A DNA stretch of 64,000 nt from Prochlorococcus sp. AG-409-P03. GTDB lineage: Bacteria > Cyanobacteriota > Cyanobacteriia > PCC-6307 > Cyanobiaceae. The stretch is taken from assembly GCA_003215295.1 (NCBI GenBank), contig QCKN01000004.1, forward strand, positions 38,314 to 102,313, written 5' to 3'. Positions 25,090 through 34,408 of this stretch are shown here, piece after piece. Position 1 is the first letter of the stretch, and every line of letters starts with the position of its first letter. The notes beneath the pieces were generated by a model. It worked only from the letters and a program-made list of their open reading frames with translations, was not told the DNA's origin and ran no database searches. The position numbers were made by a program, and so were the translations under genes.

Positions 25090-26925
25090 ATGAACAATAA
25101 CAAGAGGCACGAGTTACTTTCGTGTGAAGAAAATATGGGCACGTCTGGGGCTTCTATAGCAAAAGAAAATGATGCCTCCTGTGATTCGATAGACAAACCT
25201 GCTGGAGACTCCTCCGAGTCTCCAGCAGGAACTGACAGCGTTGCAGATGAAGGTTCTATTCAAAACAGTTTCGAAGGCTTTGGCTTCAGTGACGCACTCC
25301 TCAAAACCATTGCCGACAAAGGTTACAAAGAGCCCTCCCCGATACAAAAGGCTGCCTTTCCTGAACTAATGCTGGGCAGGGATCTAGTAGGTCAGGCTCA
25401 AACAGGTACAGGGAAAACAGCTGCCTTTGCGTTGCCTCTTATAGAGCGCGTACTACCTAATGAAAAGCTACCTCAGGTTTTAGTCCTTACACCAACTCGT
25501 GAACTAGCTGTACAAGTAGCAGAAGCATTTCGAGCTTATGCAGCTGGACATCCACATCTCAAAGTCTTAGCAGTTTATGGAGGAGCTGACTTCCGCTCCC
25601 AGATAAGTAGTCTTAAAAGAGGGGTGGATGTAATTGTTGGAACTCCCGGACGAGTGATGGATCATATACGCCAAAAAACCCTCAATTGCACTGGATTGCA
25701 TTGTTTAGTCCTAGACGAAGCAGATGAGATGCTCCGCATGGGCTTCATAGATGATGTCGAATGGGTTCTAGAGCAACTGCCCACAGAGCGCCAATTGGTT
25801 TTGTTCTCAGCAACAATGCCATCAGAAATACGAAGACTGTCAAAACGCTATCTCAACGACCCAGCAGAAATAACAATCAAATCTCGATCTCAAGAAGCGT
25901 CTCTAATAAGGCAGAGGTTTATCATCATTCAGCATAGTCATAAGCTCAATGCCCTAAAAAGGGTACTAGAGGCAATCATTGACGATGGCGTCATCATCTT
26001 TGTAAGAACCAAAGCAATCACTCTGATTGTTGCGGAGGCTTTAGAAGCTGTAGGGCACGATGTAGGCATATTAAATGGAGACGTTCCGCAAACACAACGA
26101 GAAAGAACAGTTGAAAGACTTAGAAGCGGAAAAATAAATATTCTCGTAGCAACTGATGTTGCCGCTCGAGGACTAGATGTCGAGAGAATAACACTAGTTA
26201 TTAACTATGACGTTCCTTTCGACCGTGAGGCCTATGTTCATCGAATTGGTCGTACTGGCAGAGCAGGACGGAGTGGAGAAGCCATACTTTTCGTTAGTCC
26301 AAGGGAACGACATTTTTTAAATACGCTTGAAAGAGCAATTAAGCAGCCAATCGAGCAAATGGAAATTCCAAATAACGAATCTATTAACAAAAGTAGGCTT
26401 AGTAAGTTACAAAAAAAACTGCTTGCTGCTGCAAAAACAGGAAGGGAACATGAAGAGGAAACAGAGCTGCTAGATGCTCTAATCAAAGAAGTTGGTAAAG
26501 AGTTAAGCCTTGATCAAGATAAGCTCGCACTTGCAGCCCTAAATCTTGCGATTGGCTCAGCTCCACTATTGGCTACTGGCGATGAGACATGGCTAAAGCA
26601 ACCAACACAAAGAGGGAGAAGAAATGATCGACGAGAAGATCGTCTGGGGACGCGTCGCAGAAATGAGCGAGATTCTGCTTCGCCTGAAAACCATATGGAT
26701 CGATTCAGAGTTGAGGTAGGTCATCGAGACCGTGTAAAGCCAGGCAACTTAGTTGGTGCAATAGCAAATGAGACAGGATTACAAGGGAGAATGATTGGGA
26801 GAATACAAATTTTCGACCGCTACAGCTTTGTTGATCTACCAAAGGGAATGCCAGAAAATGTTTTTAACGATTTAAAGAAGCTCAGAGTCTTAAATAGGGA
26901 ATTGCAAATTCAAAAATTAAAATAA
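25090..26925 (+). CDS. deaD: DEAD-box ATP-dependent RNA helicase (CsdA/DeaD/CrhR type)
   Basis: The protein unwinds structured RNA, typically in cold adaptation, ribosome assembly and mRNA turnover. Motifs in order: the Q motif (SPIQKAAFP), Walker A AQTGTGKT (about residue 102), PTRELAVQ, DEAD within VLDEADEML (about 207), SAT, and the C-terminal RGLDVERITLVINYD and HRIGRTGRAGRSG. A 70-residue acidic start precedes the core. The C-terminal part includes an Arg-rich linker and a DbpA-like RNA-binding fold (VGAIANETGLQGRMIGRIQI, then DRYSFVDLP). It is followed by an RRM protein, a plausible partner in RNA remodelling. Confidence 0.96.
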   Translation: MNNNKRHELLSCEENMGTSGASIAKENDASCDSIDKPAGDSSESPAGTDSVADEGSIQNSFEGFGFSDALLKTIADKGYKEPSPIQKAAFPELMLGRDLVGQAQTGTGKTAAFALPLIERVLPNEKLPQVLVLTPTRELAVQVAEAFRAYAAGHPHLKVLAVYGGADFRSQISSLKRGVDVIVGTPGRVMDHIRQKTLNCTGLHCLVLDEADEMLRMGFIDDVEWVLEQLPTERQLVLFSATMPSEIRRLSKRYLNDPAEITIKSRSQEASLIRQRFIIIQHSHKLNALKRVLEAIIDDGVIIFVRTKAITLIVAEALEAVGHDVGILNGDVPQTQRERTVERLRSGKINILVATDVAARGLDVERITLVINYDVPFDREAYVHRIGRTGRAGRSGEAILFVSPRERHFLNTLERAIKQPIEQMEIPNNESINKSRLSKLQKKLLAAAKTGREHEEETELLDALIKEVGKELSLDQDKLALAALNLAIGSAPLLATGDETWLKQPTQRGRRNDRREDRLGTRRRNERDSASPENHMDRFRVEVGHRDRVKPGNLVGAIANETGLQGRMIGRIQIFDRYSFVDLPKGMPENVFNDLKKLRVLNRELQIQKLK

Positions 26926-26998
26926 AACCATATATAGCTAGCAACATACAGGGTTCGGGAAACACATGGATTCCTAACGAATTAAGGCTTTCTAGGTT

Positions 26999-27004
26999 TA
27001 TAAC
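26999..27004 (+). promoter_or_regulatory. candidate -10 box for the RRM gene, implying a ~145-base leader
   Basis: TATAAC (within TTTATAACC) lies 152 bases before the RRM ATG, and no gene frame occupies the interval. Transcription from about 27011 would give a long 5' leader, a feature often linked to cold or structure-dependent control of RRM genes in cyanobacteria. No clear -35 is visible. Confidence 0.35.
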
Positions 27005-27155
27005 CGTCCACGATGTAGGTTAGTAGAGCATCAGCTCCAGCTCACAGGCTCCAAACGGCTCGCCCCAAAGGCTTCGGTTTCCAAGCTTTAGCATTTAAGG
27101 ACTTTCCTTTTAGGACCATTGCTTCTCTGATCACATCCCATTAGTCCATCTAGGA

Positions 27156-27455
27156 ATGACCATTTACATCGGGAATCTGTCCTTCAAGGCAGAGCAAGAA
27201 GATTTATTCGACCTTTTCAGCCAGTATGGTGAGGTGAAAAATTGCAGCCTTCCTCTAGATCGTGAAAGTGGAAGAAAGAGGGGTTTTGCATTCGTAGAAA
27301 TGACCAACGATGCAGACGAACAAAAGGCTATTGACGACCTCCAAAATGTTGAATGGATGGGCAGAATGATCAGAGTAAACAAAGCGACACCTCGTGAAGG
27401 CTCTCGTGGCGGTGGCCAAGGAGGTTACGGAGGCGGTGGGGGGAACCGCTGGTAA
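27156..27455 (+). CDS. RNA-recognition-motif protein with glycine-rich tail (Rbp type)
   Basis: Cyanobacterial Rbp proteins bind RNA and are often cold-induced or involved in mRNA localisation. RNP2 is IYIGNLSF (residues 3-10) and RNP1 is KRGFAFVEM (about 42-50), followed by a Gly-rich tail (GGGQGGYGGGGG) from about residue 86. The 99-residue length fits the one-RRM plus Gly-tail type. It follows the DEAD-box helicase gene after a 230-base spacer that carries a likely promoter and leader. Confidence 0.96.
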   Translation: MTIYIGNLSFKAEQEDLFDLFSQYGEVKNCSLPLDRESGRKRGFAFVEMTNDADEQKAIDDLQNVEWMGRMIRVNKATPREGSRGGGQGGYGGGGGNRW

Positions 27456-27495
27456 TCTATAAATAAGAAATTCACCTGAGCATCAGCAGTAGCTC

Positions 27496-27524
27496 TAGCC
27501 CCTCCAATCAATAAGAAGGGGCTA
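27496..27524. terminator. hairpin between convergent genes, possible bidirectional terminator
   Basis: TAGCCCCT pairs perfectly with AGGGGCTA around a 13-base loop. It lies 41 bases after the RRM gene and 28 bases before the end of the minus-strand gene at 27552. There is no T-run, so termination efficiency is uncertain. Confidence 0.5.
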
Positions 27525-27551
27525 TGACTATGACCCAAAGAGAGTAAATAC

Positions 27552-27755
27552 TCACTGGCCAAGCTCAGGCTCAAGCAAATCTACCTGCAATTCCTTCTGA
27601 AAAGCCTTTTGAAGAAGCTGTTGAGCATGTCCGGACGTTGACTCTATTTTTTTGCTTGAGCCATCCTGCAAACTCGGGATAGCTGAACGGAGGGATCTTC
27701 TTCTCTTTTTTGCATTTAATCTACTTGACCTATTCAAAGCTCTAGAACGCGACAT
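27552..27755 (-). CDS. small basic protein of unknown function
   Basis: From the ATG at 27755 the 67-residue product starts SRSRALNRSSRLNAKKRRRS, a strongly Arg/Lys-rich N-terminus, and ends with an acidic helix (QKELQVDLLEPELGQ). The basic stretch suggests nucleic-acid or ribosome contact, but this is composition only. It is divergent from the ABC exporter at 27850. Confidence 0.55.
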   Translation of the reverse strand: MSRSRALNRSSRLNAKKRRRSLRSAIPSLQDGSSKKIESTSGHAQQLLQKAFQKELQVDLLEPELGQ

Positions 27756-27849
27756 CAAACCTCCTAATCAACTAACTATTTCTAGCCTGATTTCACCATA
27801 AATGGCATATACGATTTCTTAAACGCTTCATTAAATCTCCTTAAATTGA

Positions 27850-29634
27850 ATGGCTTCAAGACATAGAGCTTCAAACAGCCCGCTGAGCAGGCTTCTTAGC
27901 AGCCTCGAAAAGCAACGTTCTTTAGTAGTAGCTGCAACTAGTTGCTCGGTTCTCAACAAGCTGTTTGATCTGGCACCCCCAGTTTTAATAGGTCTATCTG
28001 TAGATGTAGTAGTTCGTGAAGAAAACTCCTGGTTAGCAAGCTTGGGGGTCACAAGCGTCCCATCCCAACTTGGTCTTCTCGCTTTTATCTCTTTTATTAT
28101 TTGGAGTGCAGAATCTTTATTCGAATACCTCTACGGAATTCTTTGGAGGAACCTAGCCCAAGCAACACAGCACACCCTTCGAATTAAGGCATATAGCCAT
28201 CTTCAAAAACTTGAAATGGCGTTCTTCGAATCAGATAGCTCAGGAAGATTATTAGCAGTGTTAAATGATGACATTAACCAACTAGAAAGGTTTCTAGACC
28301 ATGGTGCGAATCAAATCATTCAACTCGTCGTAACCGTTCTACTGGTAGGAGGGGCTATGGCTATTATGTCTCCTGGAGTAGCAGTATTTGCCTTTATTCC
28401 TATTCCCTTAATCCTATGGGGATCGATAAATTTCCAAAGTAAATTAGCACCTAAGTACCAAGACGTCAGAGAAAAAGCTGGTGATATTGCTTCTCGACTA
28501 AGTAACAACCTTGGAGGGATGCTAACTATAAAGAGCTTCGCAACAGAGTCCTGGGAACTAGCGCGGCTGAAAAAAGATAGTGAGCAATATCGTCGCAGTA
28601 ACAGGAAGGCTATAAAACTTTCTGCAGCATTTATCCCACTGATACGCTTTGCGATCCTTTTTGCATTCCTGGCAATCCTAGTTATTGGAGGACTAAAAGC
28701 TTGGAGAGGTGAACTTGCGATCGGTAGCTATAGCTTTCTTGTATTCATTACTCAGAGACTTCTTTGGCCACTAACTACTCTAGGACACACTCTTGATGAA
28801 TATCAACGCTCAATGGCATCGACTGTCAGAGTATTAGATCTCCTTGACGAGCCTATCACTATTGCTGGAGGAATTAAGCGGTGTGAACCAAAACAAATAG
28901 CTGGAGAGATTGAATTTAAATCTGTATCTTTCCACTACAAAAATCGACCAAAAATACTTAATCAATTCAATCTAACAATCGCAGCGGGCACAACAGTTGG
29001 AATAGTTGGTGCAACAGGTTCAGGAAAAAGTACGTTAGTAAAATTACTACTTAGACTCTACCCCATCAGCGCAGGAGCAATTTTAATAGATGGAGAAAAG
29101 ATTGATAATCTAGCTCTTGATGACCTTCGTAGATGCATTGCACTTGTTAGCCAAGAAGTTTATTTATTCCATGGAACTATTAAAGAAAATATTGCATATG
29201 GCACCGCAAAAGCAAGCAATCAAGATATTATCAAAGCTGCGTCTCTTGCAGAAGCAACTGAATTTATTAACGAGCTACCACAAAAATATGAGACTCTTGT
29301 AGGCGAGCGAGGGCAAAAACTATCTGGAGGCCAAAGGCAACGAATAGCTCTCGCAAGAGCCATTCTCAAAGATGCTCCAATTCTCATTTTAGATGAAGCT
29401 ACAGCTGCAGTTGACAACGAAACCGAGGCCTCAATTCAACGCTCTCTAACGCGAGTCACTGCGAATAGAACGACAATTGTAATCGCCCATAGACTAAGCA
29501 CTGTAAGGAATGCAGACCAAATTATTGTCTTAGACCAAGGCAATATTGTTGAGACGGGGAAACATGAAAGCCTCCTAAGATCATCAGGTCAATATTCCTA
29601 TTTATGGAATGTGCAAGCAGGATTAGTCAATTAG
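27850..29634 (+). CDS. ABC exporter, fused membrane and ATPase domains (MsbA-like)
   Basis: A full-length half-transporter of 594 residues. About six helices fill residues 20-310; the ATPase has Walker A GATGSGKST (about 391), the signature LSGGQRQRIALARA (about 492), Walker B ILILDEATAAVD and the H-loop AHRLST. Family knowledge: such homodimers export lipids, drugs or peptides. It is typical of the MsbA/multidrug group, and substrate is not predictable. It converges on psbP. It has the same build as the incomplete exporter at the start of the window. Confidence 0.94.
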   Translation: MASRHRASNSPLSRLLSSLEKQRSLVVAATSCSVLNKLFDLAPPVLIGLSVDVVVREENSWLASLGVTSVPSQLGLLAFISFIIWSAESLFEYLYGILWRNLAQATQHTLRIKAYSHLQKLEMAFFESDSSGRLLAVLNDDINQLERFLDHGANQIIQLVVTVLLVGGAMAIMSPGVAVFAFIPIPLILWGSINFQSKLAPKYQDVREKAGDIASRLSNNLGGMLTIKSFATESWELARLKKDSEQYRRSNRKAIKLSAAFIPLIRFAILFAFLAILVIGGLKAWRGELAIGSYSFLVFITQRLLWPLTTLGHTLDEYQRSMASTVRVLDLLDEPITIAGGIKRCEPKQIAGEIEFKSVSFHYKNRPKILNQFNLTIAAGTTVGIVGATGSGKSTLVKLLLRLYPISAGAILIDGEKIDNLALDDLRRCIALVSQEVYLFHGTIKENIAYGTAKASNQDIIKAASLAEATEFINELPQKYETLVGERGQKLSGGQRQRIALARAILKDAPILILDEATAAVDNETEASIQRSLTRVTANRTTIVIAHRLSTVRNADQIIVLDQGNIVETGKHESLLRSSGQYSYLWNVQAGLVN

Positions 29635-29699
29635 ATATATATAAAAAAGAATGTCTATTTATAGTTTAAATTTTCAAAATATATATTTAACTTACAAGT

Positions 29700-30257
29700 T
29701 CAAATTAAGAAAGTGAAAGAAGAAATTACACGCTCAAATATATTTTGAACTTTAGGCCAACGTTCTTCATTGGTACTAGTAGCAAAGGTATACAAATAGC
29801 CTCTATCAATAACGACAGTTGAAAGCTCATGCCGAGTTCGATCTTTCAATTTAACAGAATACTCAAGATCATAAAAAGTATGCCCAGTCTCAACTCGTTC
29901 CTTAGCCGCGACAAGCTCAACTTCCCTCCCAGCTCCTTCTGGTGCGATTACTTCATTTATCAACCTCTCTCCCACCGCTTCTGGGTTTCCAAGTGATTCA
30001 AGATCAATATCTTGACCTACCTCTGAGACAACCAAGCTCAAGGTCTCATCACTATTTATCAAGTCATGAAAAACCACTTGGGGCCCACCAGTGACAGCAA
30101 CACGTGACCACCCAGTCGGATAAAGAAATGCATAACGACCATCAGGACTCTGAAAAGAGTTCAATCCTGCTGTTCCCCCACCGCTGCAAGCTCCTAAGAA
30201 AAGAACCAGCACAAACGCGAGAATGACGCGCAATGAAGAAGGTGAACTTTTAACCAT
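29700..30257 (-). CDS. psbP: CyanoP, PsbP-like photosystem II lipoprotein
   Basis: CyanoP is a lumenal lipoprotein that assists photosystem II assembly or its oxygen-evolving side. From the ATG at 30257 the product begins MVKSSPSSLRVILAFVLVLF and reaches the lipobox LGAC at residue 24. The mature part has the PsbP pattern: FQSPDGRYAFLYPTGWSRVA, a VVFHDLI strand and a C-terminal WPKVQNIFERVISSF. The frame extends upstream to 30329 with ATG at 30284, but the 30257 start gives the ideal lipoprotein signal. A 24-bp palindrome lies in the shared upstream region with recR. Confidence 0.92.
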   Translation of the reverse strand: MVKSSPSSLRVILAFVLVLFLGACSGGGTAGLNSFQSPDGRYAFLYPTGWSRVAVTGGPQVVFHDLINSDETLSLVVSEVGQDIDLESLGNPEAVGERLINEVIAPEGAGREVELVAAKERVETGHTFYDLEYSVKLKDRTRHELSTVVIDRGYLYTFATSTNEERWPKVQNIFERVISSFTFLI

Positions 30258-30329
30258 AGTTCCATCATTTAAACCTGCTCTCATTCTGCCGGAGTAACTG
30301 ATTAGTGACAGAAGTACAGCACATAACAA

Positions 30330-30353
30330 TTAAGCAGCCTATAGGCTGCTTAA
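30330..30353. promoter_or_regulatory. 24-bp perfect palindrome between divergent psbP and recR
   Basis: TTAAGCAGCC-TATA-GGCTGCTTAA is fully self-complementary. It lies 25 bases upstream of the recR start and 73 bases upstream of the psbP start, so neither gene can use it as a terminator. It could be an operator, a leader hairpin or a protein-bound dyad acting on one or both genes. Confidence 0.7.
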
Positions 30354-30377
30354 ACTCAAATCATCTGAAGCGGAACA

Positions 30378-30977
30378 CTGAGCGGCTTTACCAGACCCTT
30401 AGCACGCCTTATTGACCAATTCGAGCAATTGCCAGGGATTGGCCCTCGAACGGCTCAAAGGCTTGCTTTACACTTGTTGCGACAACCAGAACAGAAGATC
30501 CATGACTTCTCGAACGCGTTACTAAATGCTCGGAACCAAGTCGGTCAGTGTCAAAAATGCTTCCATCTCAGTGCAGAAGAGCAATGCGAAATATGTCGCG
30601 ATTCAAAACGACAAAAATCTCTTCTATGTGTAGTCGCTGACTCACGAGATCTACTCGCCCTAGAAAGAACACGAGAATTCAAAGGGTTTTATCATGTCCT
30701 AGGAGGATTGATTTCACCTATGGATGGAGTAGGCCCAGAAATGCTCAATATAACCAGTCTAATAAAACGGGTAGATCAAGAAAAAACAGCTGAAGTAATC
30801 CTTGCTCTCACACCCAGCGTCGAAGGAGATACAACAAGCCTCTATCTGGCAAAACTACTAAAACCCTTCACTACGGTTACTCGTATTGCATATGGTCTGC
30901 CAGTCGGTAGTGAACTTGAATATGCAGATGAAGTGACTCTGAGTCGAGCGTTAGAAGGGCGTCGAGCAATGGACTAA
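30378..30977 (+). CDS. recR: recombination mediator RecR (probable CTG start)
   Basis: RecR works with RecO and RecF to load RecA at single-strand gaps. The product has the helix-hairpin-helix [20 protein letters not shown], a four-cysteine zinc finger (C-x2-C, then C-x2-C; about residues 58, 61, 70 and 73) and a Toprim domain with [12 protein letters not shown]. The first ATG/GTG/TTG in frame is the TTG at 30429, inside the conserved N-terminal helix. Starting at the CTG at 30378 restores [17 protein letters not shown] and gives 199 residues, the family length. No alternative start explains the conserved part. Confidence 0.9.
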   Translation: MSGFTRPLARLIDQFEQLPGIGPRTAQRLALHLLRQPEQKIHDFSNALLNARNQVGQCQKCFHLSAEEQCEICRDSKRQKSLLCVVADSRDLLALERTREFKGFYHVLGGLISPMDGVGPEMLNITSLIKRVDQEKTAEVILALTPSVEGDTTSLYLAKLLKPFTTVTRIAYGLPVGSELEYADEVTLSRALEGRRAMD

Positions 30978-30992
30978 CCATGAAAAAGACTT

Positions 30993-31913
30993 ATGACTAC
31001 AAATTCTAGACAAAGCAAATTCACCAATATCCCTCCAAACGAAAGGTTGCCCCAATGGATAAAACCTTCCATTGGGAAAGCCTCTCAAATAGAAAAGGTT
31101 CAGAGACTCATTAAGGGCTACAACTTACACACCATATGTGAAGAAGGCAGGTGCCCGAATCGAGGAGAGTGTTACGCCTCAGGCACTGCCACTTTTCTAC
31201 TTGGCGGTTCAATTTGCACTAGAAGCTGTAGTTTCTGTCAAGTTAACAAAGGCCAATCTCCACACCCTCTAGATGAACATGAACCCGAAAGGATTGCAAA
31301 AGCAGTTCAAATACTCAACCTCCGTTATGTAGTCATAACATCAGTTGCGAGAGATGACTTACCCGACCATGGTGCAAGCTTGTTTCCTAAGACCATTGCA
31401 GCTATTAGACAAGTAATTCCTGACATTGCAATTGAAGTTCTAACCCCCGATTTCTGGGGAGGTTATAAAAACAACAAGGAGGCTGTTAACGCTCAACAAG
31501 CTCGCCTCAAGACAGTACTGGATGCGAAGCCAATTTGTTTCAACCACAACCTTGAAACCGTCAAGCGCCTCCAATCAGAGGTTCGTCGGGGTGCTACCTA
31601 CCAACGATCCTTAGATCTTCTAAAGACCGCTCGGAATCTTGCTCCTGATATTCCTACGAAGTCGGGACTCATGCTAGGCCTAGGAGAACACTCTGAAGAG
31701 ATAATCAAAACCCTTCGAGATCTTCGATCTGTTGACTGTCAACAAATTACTCTTGGGCAATATTTACGACCATCGTTAGCACATATTCCTGTACAACACT
31801 ATTGGAGGCCTCAAGATTTCGACAAATTCGCTGAGATAGCAAAAAACTTTGGTTTCAAGAAAGTGACGAGCGGCCCACTAGTTCGAAGTAGTTACCATGC
31901 AAGCAATACCTGA
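30993..31913 (+). CDS. lipA: lipoyl synthase
   Basis: LipA inserts two sulfurs into octanoyl chains on lipoyl domains, a radical-SAM reaction. The auxiliary-cluster motif is [13 protein letters not shown] (C-x4-C-x5-C; about residue 46) and the radical-SAM motif is CTRSCSFC (C-x3-C-x2-C; about 72). The C-terminal region has [11 protein letters not shown] and TLGQYLRPS, with a conserved RSSYHA end (about 298). The length is 306. It follows recR by 15 bases and converges on the next gene with a one-base spacer. Confidence 0.97.
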   Translation: MTTNSRQSKFTNIPPNERLPQWIKPSIGKASQIEKVQRLIKGYNLHTICEEGRCPNRGECYASGTATFLLGGSICTRSCSFCQVNKGQSPHPLDEHEPERIAKAVQILNLRYVVITSVARDDLPDHGASLFPKTIAAIRQVIPDIAIEVLTPDFWGGYKNNKEAVNAQQARLKTVLDAKPICFNHNLETVKRLQSEVRRGATYQRSLDLLKTARNLAPDIPTKSGLMLGLGEHSEEIIKTLRDLRSVDCQQITLGQYLRPSLAHIPVQHYWRPQDFDKFAEIAKNFGFKKVTSGPLVRSSYHASNT

Positions 31914-31914
31914 T

Positions 31915-32433
31915 TTAAGATTGAAGCTTTCTCGAAATATCCCAAAGTCGACAACTATATTTGAATACCTCTCTGCAGTCGGCAAGCATTAAGGATCCAG
32001 CTCCACCCCATACAATCCGAATTGGCAAGTCAACAGGAGAAGAACCAACCTCTCTAACAACTTGAAAACCACGTTGGAGAAAATACTTGACCAATCGATC
32101 ATGCTGAGAGGTCTCATCAAGAATTGCTAGCAATCGAGCTTGTCGGCAAGGGGTTTCATTAAGGGCCCAGGCCATAGTTCCTGCCCAAATCAAATGTCCT
32201 ACACCTGAGGGTGCCCTTCTATGAACCTTCATTGTGTCTAATTGCAATCCGTTTAGTCCCCTATATGCCCACCCTTTCATCTCTCCCCAGATCTGAATAC
32301 TGTTTGATTGCAGTTTCTCCGCAACAACCAACCTAAAAGCCCAAATATTCAGTGGCCTTCTCACCTGCACCCTAAGCAAAAGTCCAGATTGAGAAGCCTG
32401 TTCCTCTAACTCAACTAATCCGTGAGTATTCAT
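31915..32433 (-). CDS. conserved-looking protein, possible GNAT-like fold
   Basis: The 172-residue product has no membrane helix. Its second half (SGVGHLIWAGTMAWAL, then CRQARLLAILDETSQHDRLV and KYFLQRGFQVVREVG) looks like the end of a GNAT-type acetyltransferase fold, where a RGF-V segment follows the acyl-CoA-binding helix; the usual Q/RxxGxG/A loop is not clear. It overlaps trhO by four bases (ATGA), so it is probably co-translated with it. The function is not established. Confidence 0.7.
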   Translation of the reverse strand: MNTHGLVELEEQASQSGLLLRVQVRRPLNIWAFRLVVAEKLQSNSIQIWGEMKGWAYRGLNGLQLDTMKVHRRAPSGVGHLIWAGTMAWALNETPCRQARLLAILDETSQHDRLVKYFLQRGFQVVREVGSSPVDLPIRIVWGGAGSLMLADCREVFKYSCRLWDISRKLQS

Positions 32434-33392
32434 TGCCTTGTACCATCTAATTTAGTTTGCAGAGGTCTAAAGGACTGCTCCATATGCTTTTGCCTGTCGG
32501 CAAAACGAAGCCTATCTTCATCAGTAAATTGATCTTTACAGTGATGACATTGAACTCCCGGGATATAAGTAGCTTTTTCTAGGTCATGAGGAGCTAATGG
32601 CATTCCACAAGCACGACACAGGCTATGTACACCTGGTAAAAGCTCGTGATTCAGAGCAACTCTCTGATCAAAAACAAAACATTCACCTTCCCAACGACTT
32701 TCAGTCTGAGGTACCTCTTCGAGATAGCGAAGGATTCCACCATGAAGATGATGAACTCCCGAGAAACCTTGTTTCGTTAGATAAGCAGTTGCCTTTTCAC
32801 AACGGATTCCTCCAGTACAAAACATTGCAATACGCTTAAAGCGCTTCTTTTCAACAAGATCTCTCAGGTTTTCATCTACCCAACGGGGGAATTGTCGGAA
32901 ACTATCAGTGTGAGGGTTAATCGCCTTTTCAAAACTTCCTATAGATATTTCGTAGTTATTTCGGGTATCAATCACTATGGTATCTGGATCATCTAAGAAC
33001 TCATTCCAATTAGAAGGAGCTATATAAGTACCTGAACTTTCAAGTGGGTTCACATCAAGCACGCCCATTGTGACTATCTCAGCTTTTCTTCGAACCTTAA
33101 ACCTTCTAAAAGCTTGTGTAGGTGACCAACTTATTTTTACTTGCAAAGACTTCCCATCTAAAGGACCATCAAAATGATCCAACAGTGCATCAACCCCTCT
33201 TGCTGATCCACAGATAGTTCCATTTACCCCCTCCGAAGCAATCAAGACAATTCCTTTGGTTTGAGATTCTTCAGCACTGATTCCAATTCTTTCAATCAAA
33301 AATGAAATATTCTCCTCATTTAAAGGAGTAAAACAATAAAAGGAAGCTACCTGGAGACAGCCTGAAGAAAGTTGATTCGCAGAATAACTCAT
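32430..33392 (-). CDS. trhO: tRNA uridine(34) 5-hydroxylase, rhodanese type
   Basis: TrhO (YceA family) makes 5-hydroxyuridine at the wobble position of certain tRNAs, using oxygen. An N-terminal ferredoxin-like domain ([20 protein letters not shown]) precedes the rhodanese domain, whose catalytic loop is [15 protein letters not shown] (about residue 190). A C-terminal zinc-ribbon-like tail has CRACGMPL and CHHC. From the ATG at 33392 the product has 320 residues and overlaps the bioB stop by four bases; the frame also opens from a TTG at 33410. Confidence 0.93.
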   Translation of the reverse strand: MSYSANQLSSGCLQVASFYCFTPLNEENISFLIERIGISAEESQTKGIVLIASEGVNGTICGSARGVDALLDHFDGPLDGKSLQVKISWSPTQAFRRFKVRRKAEIVTMGVLDVNPLESSGTYIAPSNWNEFLDDPDTIVIDTRNNYEISIGSFEKAINPHTDSFRQFPRWVDENLRDLVEKKRFKRIAMFCTGGIRCEKATAYLTKQGFSGVHHLHGGILRYLEEVPQTESRWEGECFVFDQRVALNHELLPGVHSLCRACGMPLAPHDLEKATYIPGVQCHHCKDQFTDEDRLRFADRQKHMEQSFRPLQTKLDGTRQ

Positions 33393-34390
33393 GGGTTTTC
33401 TAATTCCCAATTAACCTGAACACCAGCTTGAGAAAGTAATTCTCGATCTGCAGCAACCTCTGGATTCGTTGTTGTCAGAAGGGTATCGCCATAGAAAATC
33501 GAATCAGCACCAGCCTGAAGACATAGTATCTGCGCTTCTCTACCAAGTTGCTCACGTCCAGCACTCAGACGTACACGACTATGAGGCATCAGAATTCTTG
33601 CGGTAGCAACCATTCGAACCATCTCAAGAGGATCGATCGATTCAAGATGCTCCATAGGTGTACCCTCAACAGCAACTAAAGCATTGATAGGGACACTCTC
33701 TGGGTGAGGGTCTAAATTAGCTAATACTTGAAGCAACGAAGCTCTGTCGGCAATGGACTCGCCCATGCCGATAATCCCACCGCAACAGATATCAATACCA
33801 ACAGAACGTACTCTATTCAAAGTTTCTAAACGCTCTTGATAGGTACGAGTTGAAATGATTTCCCCATAATTTTCTGGGCTTGTATCGAGATTGTGGTTGT
33901 AAGCAGTTAAACCAGCCTGGGCCAAACGTAGGGCCTGTTCTTGCGAGAGCATCCCTGCTGTTACACAAGCTTCTAAGCCCAGTTCACGGACACCACTAAC
34001 CATTTCAAGCATTGCTTCAAATTGGTTTCCATCTCGAATCTCTCTCCAAGCCCACCCCATACAAAAACGATCTGCACCTGCATTCCTAGCAACTCTGGCT
34101 CTCTCAAGAACTGAATGCACATCAAGCTCTGGCTGACCAGTCACATCACTTGTATTGTGAATTGATTGTGAGCAATAAGCACAGTCCTCCTCACACCCAC
34201 CTGTCTTAACACTCAACAGAGTTGCCAACTGAACTTTATATTCAGGGTTTACTTGACGATGAACATGTTGGGCTTGCCATAAAAGATCAATCAGAGGATG
34301 CTCTAACAAAGTTCTAACCTCTTCTACTCCCCAGTCATGTCGAAGAGTAATGCCTTGCGATGTTGGGACTGGAGAATCAATCAAAGTCAT
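33389..34390 (-). CDS. bioB: biotin synthase
   Basis: BioB converts dethiobiotin to biotin by radical-SAM sulfur insertion. The [4Fe-4S] motif is [11 protein letters not shown] (C-x3-C-x2-C; about residue 48), followed by [28 protein letters not shown] and the C-terminal [20 protein letters not shown] and DTLLTT. The 333 residues and ATG start fit the family. It lies 18 bases downstream of uppS and overlaps trhO by four bases, so it is probably in the minus-strand lysA-cdaA-uppS-bioB-trhO run. Confidence 0.97.
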   Translation of the reverse strand: MTLIDSPVPTSQGITLRHDWGVEEVRTLLEHPLIDLLWQAQHVHRQVNPEYKVQLATLLSVKTGGCEEDCAYCSQSIHNTSDVTGQPELDVHSVLERARVARNAGADRFCMGWAWREIRDGNQFEAMLEMVSGVRELGLEACVTAGMLSQEQALRLAQAGLTAYNHNLDTSPENYGEIISTRTYQERLETLNRVRSVGIDICCGGIIGMGESIADRASLLQVLANLDPHPESVPINALVAVEGTPMEHLESIDPLEMVRMVATARILMPHSRVRLSAGREQLGREAQILCLQAGADSIFYGDTLLTTTNPEVAADRELLSQAGVQVNWELENP

Positions 34391-34408
34391 AATTAAATAG
34401 CTCTAAAC

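Noticed and set aside
26958..26964. GGAAACA motif resembling the Yfr2 family small-RNA motif
   Set aside because: Only one copy is present and no flanking stem-loops fit; the 7-mer is common by chance.
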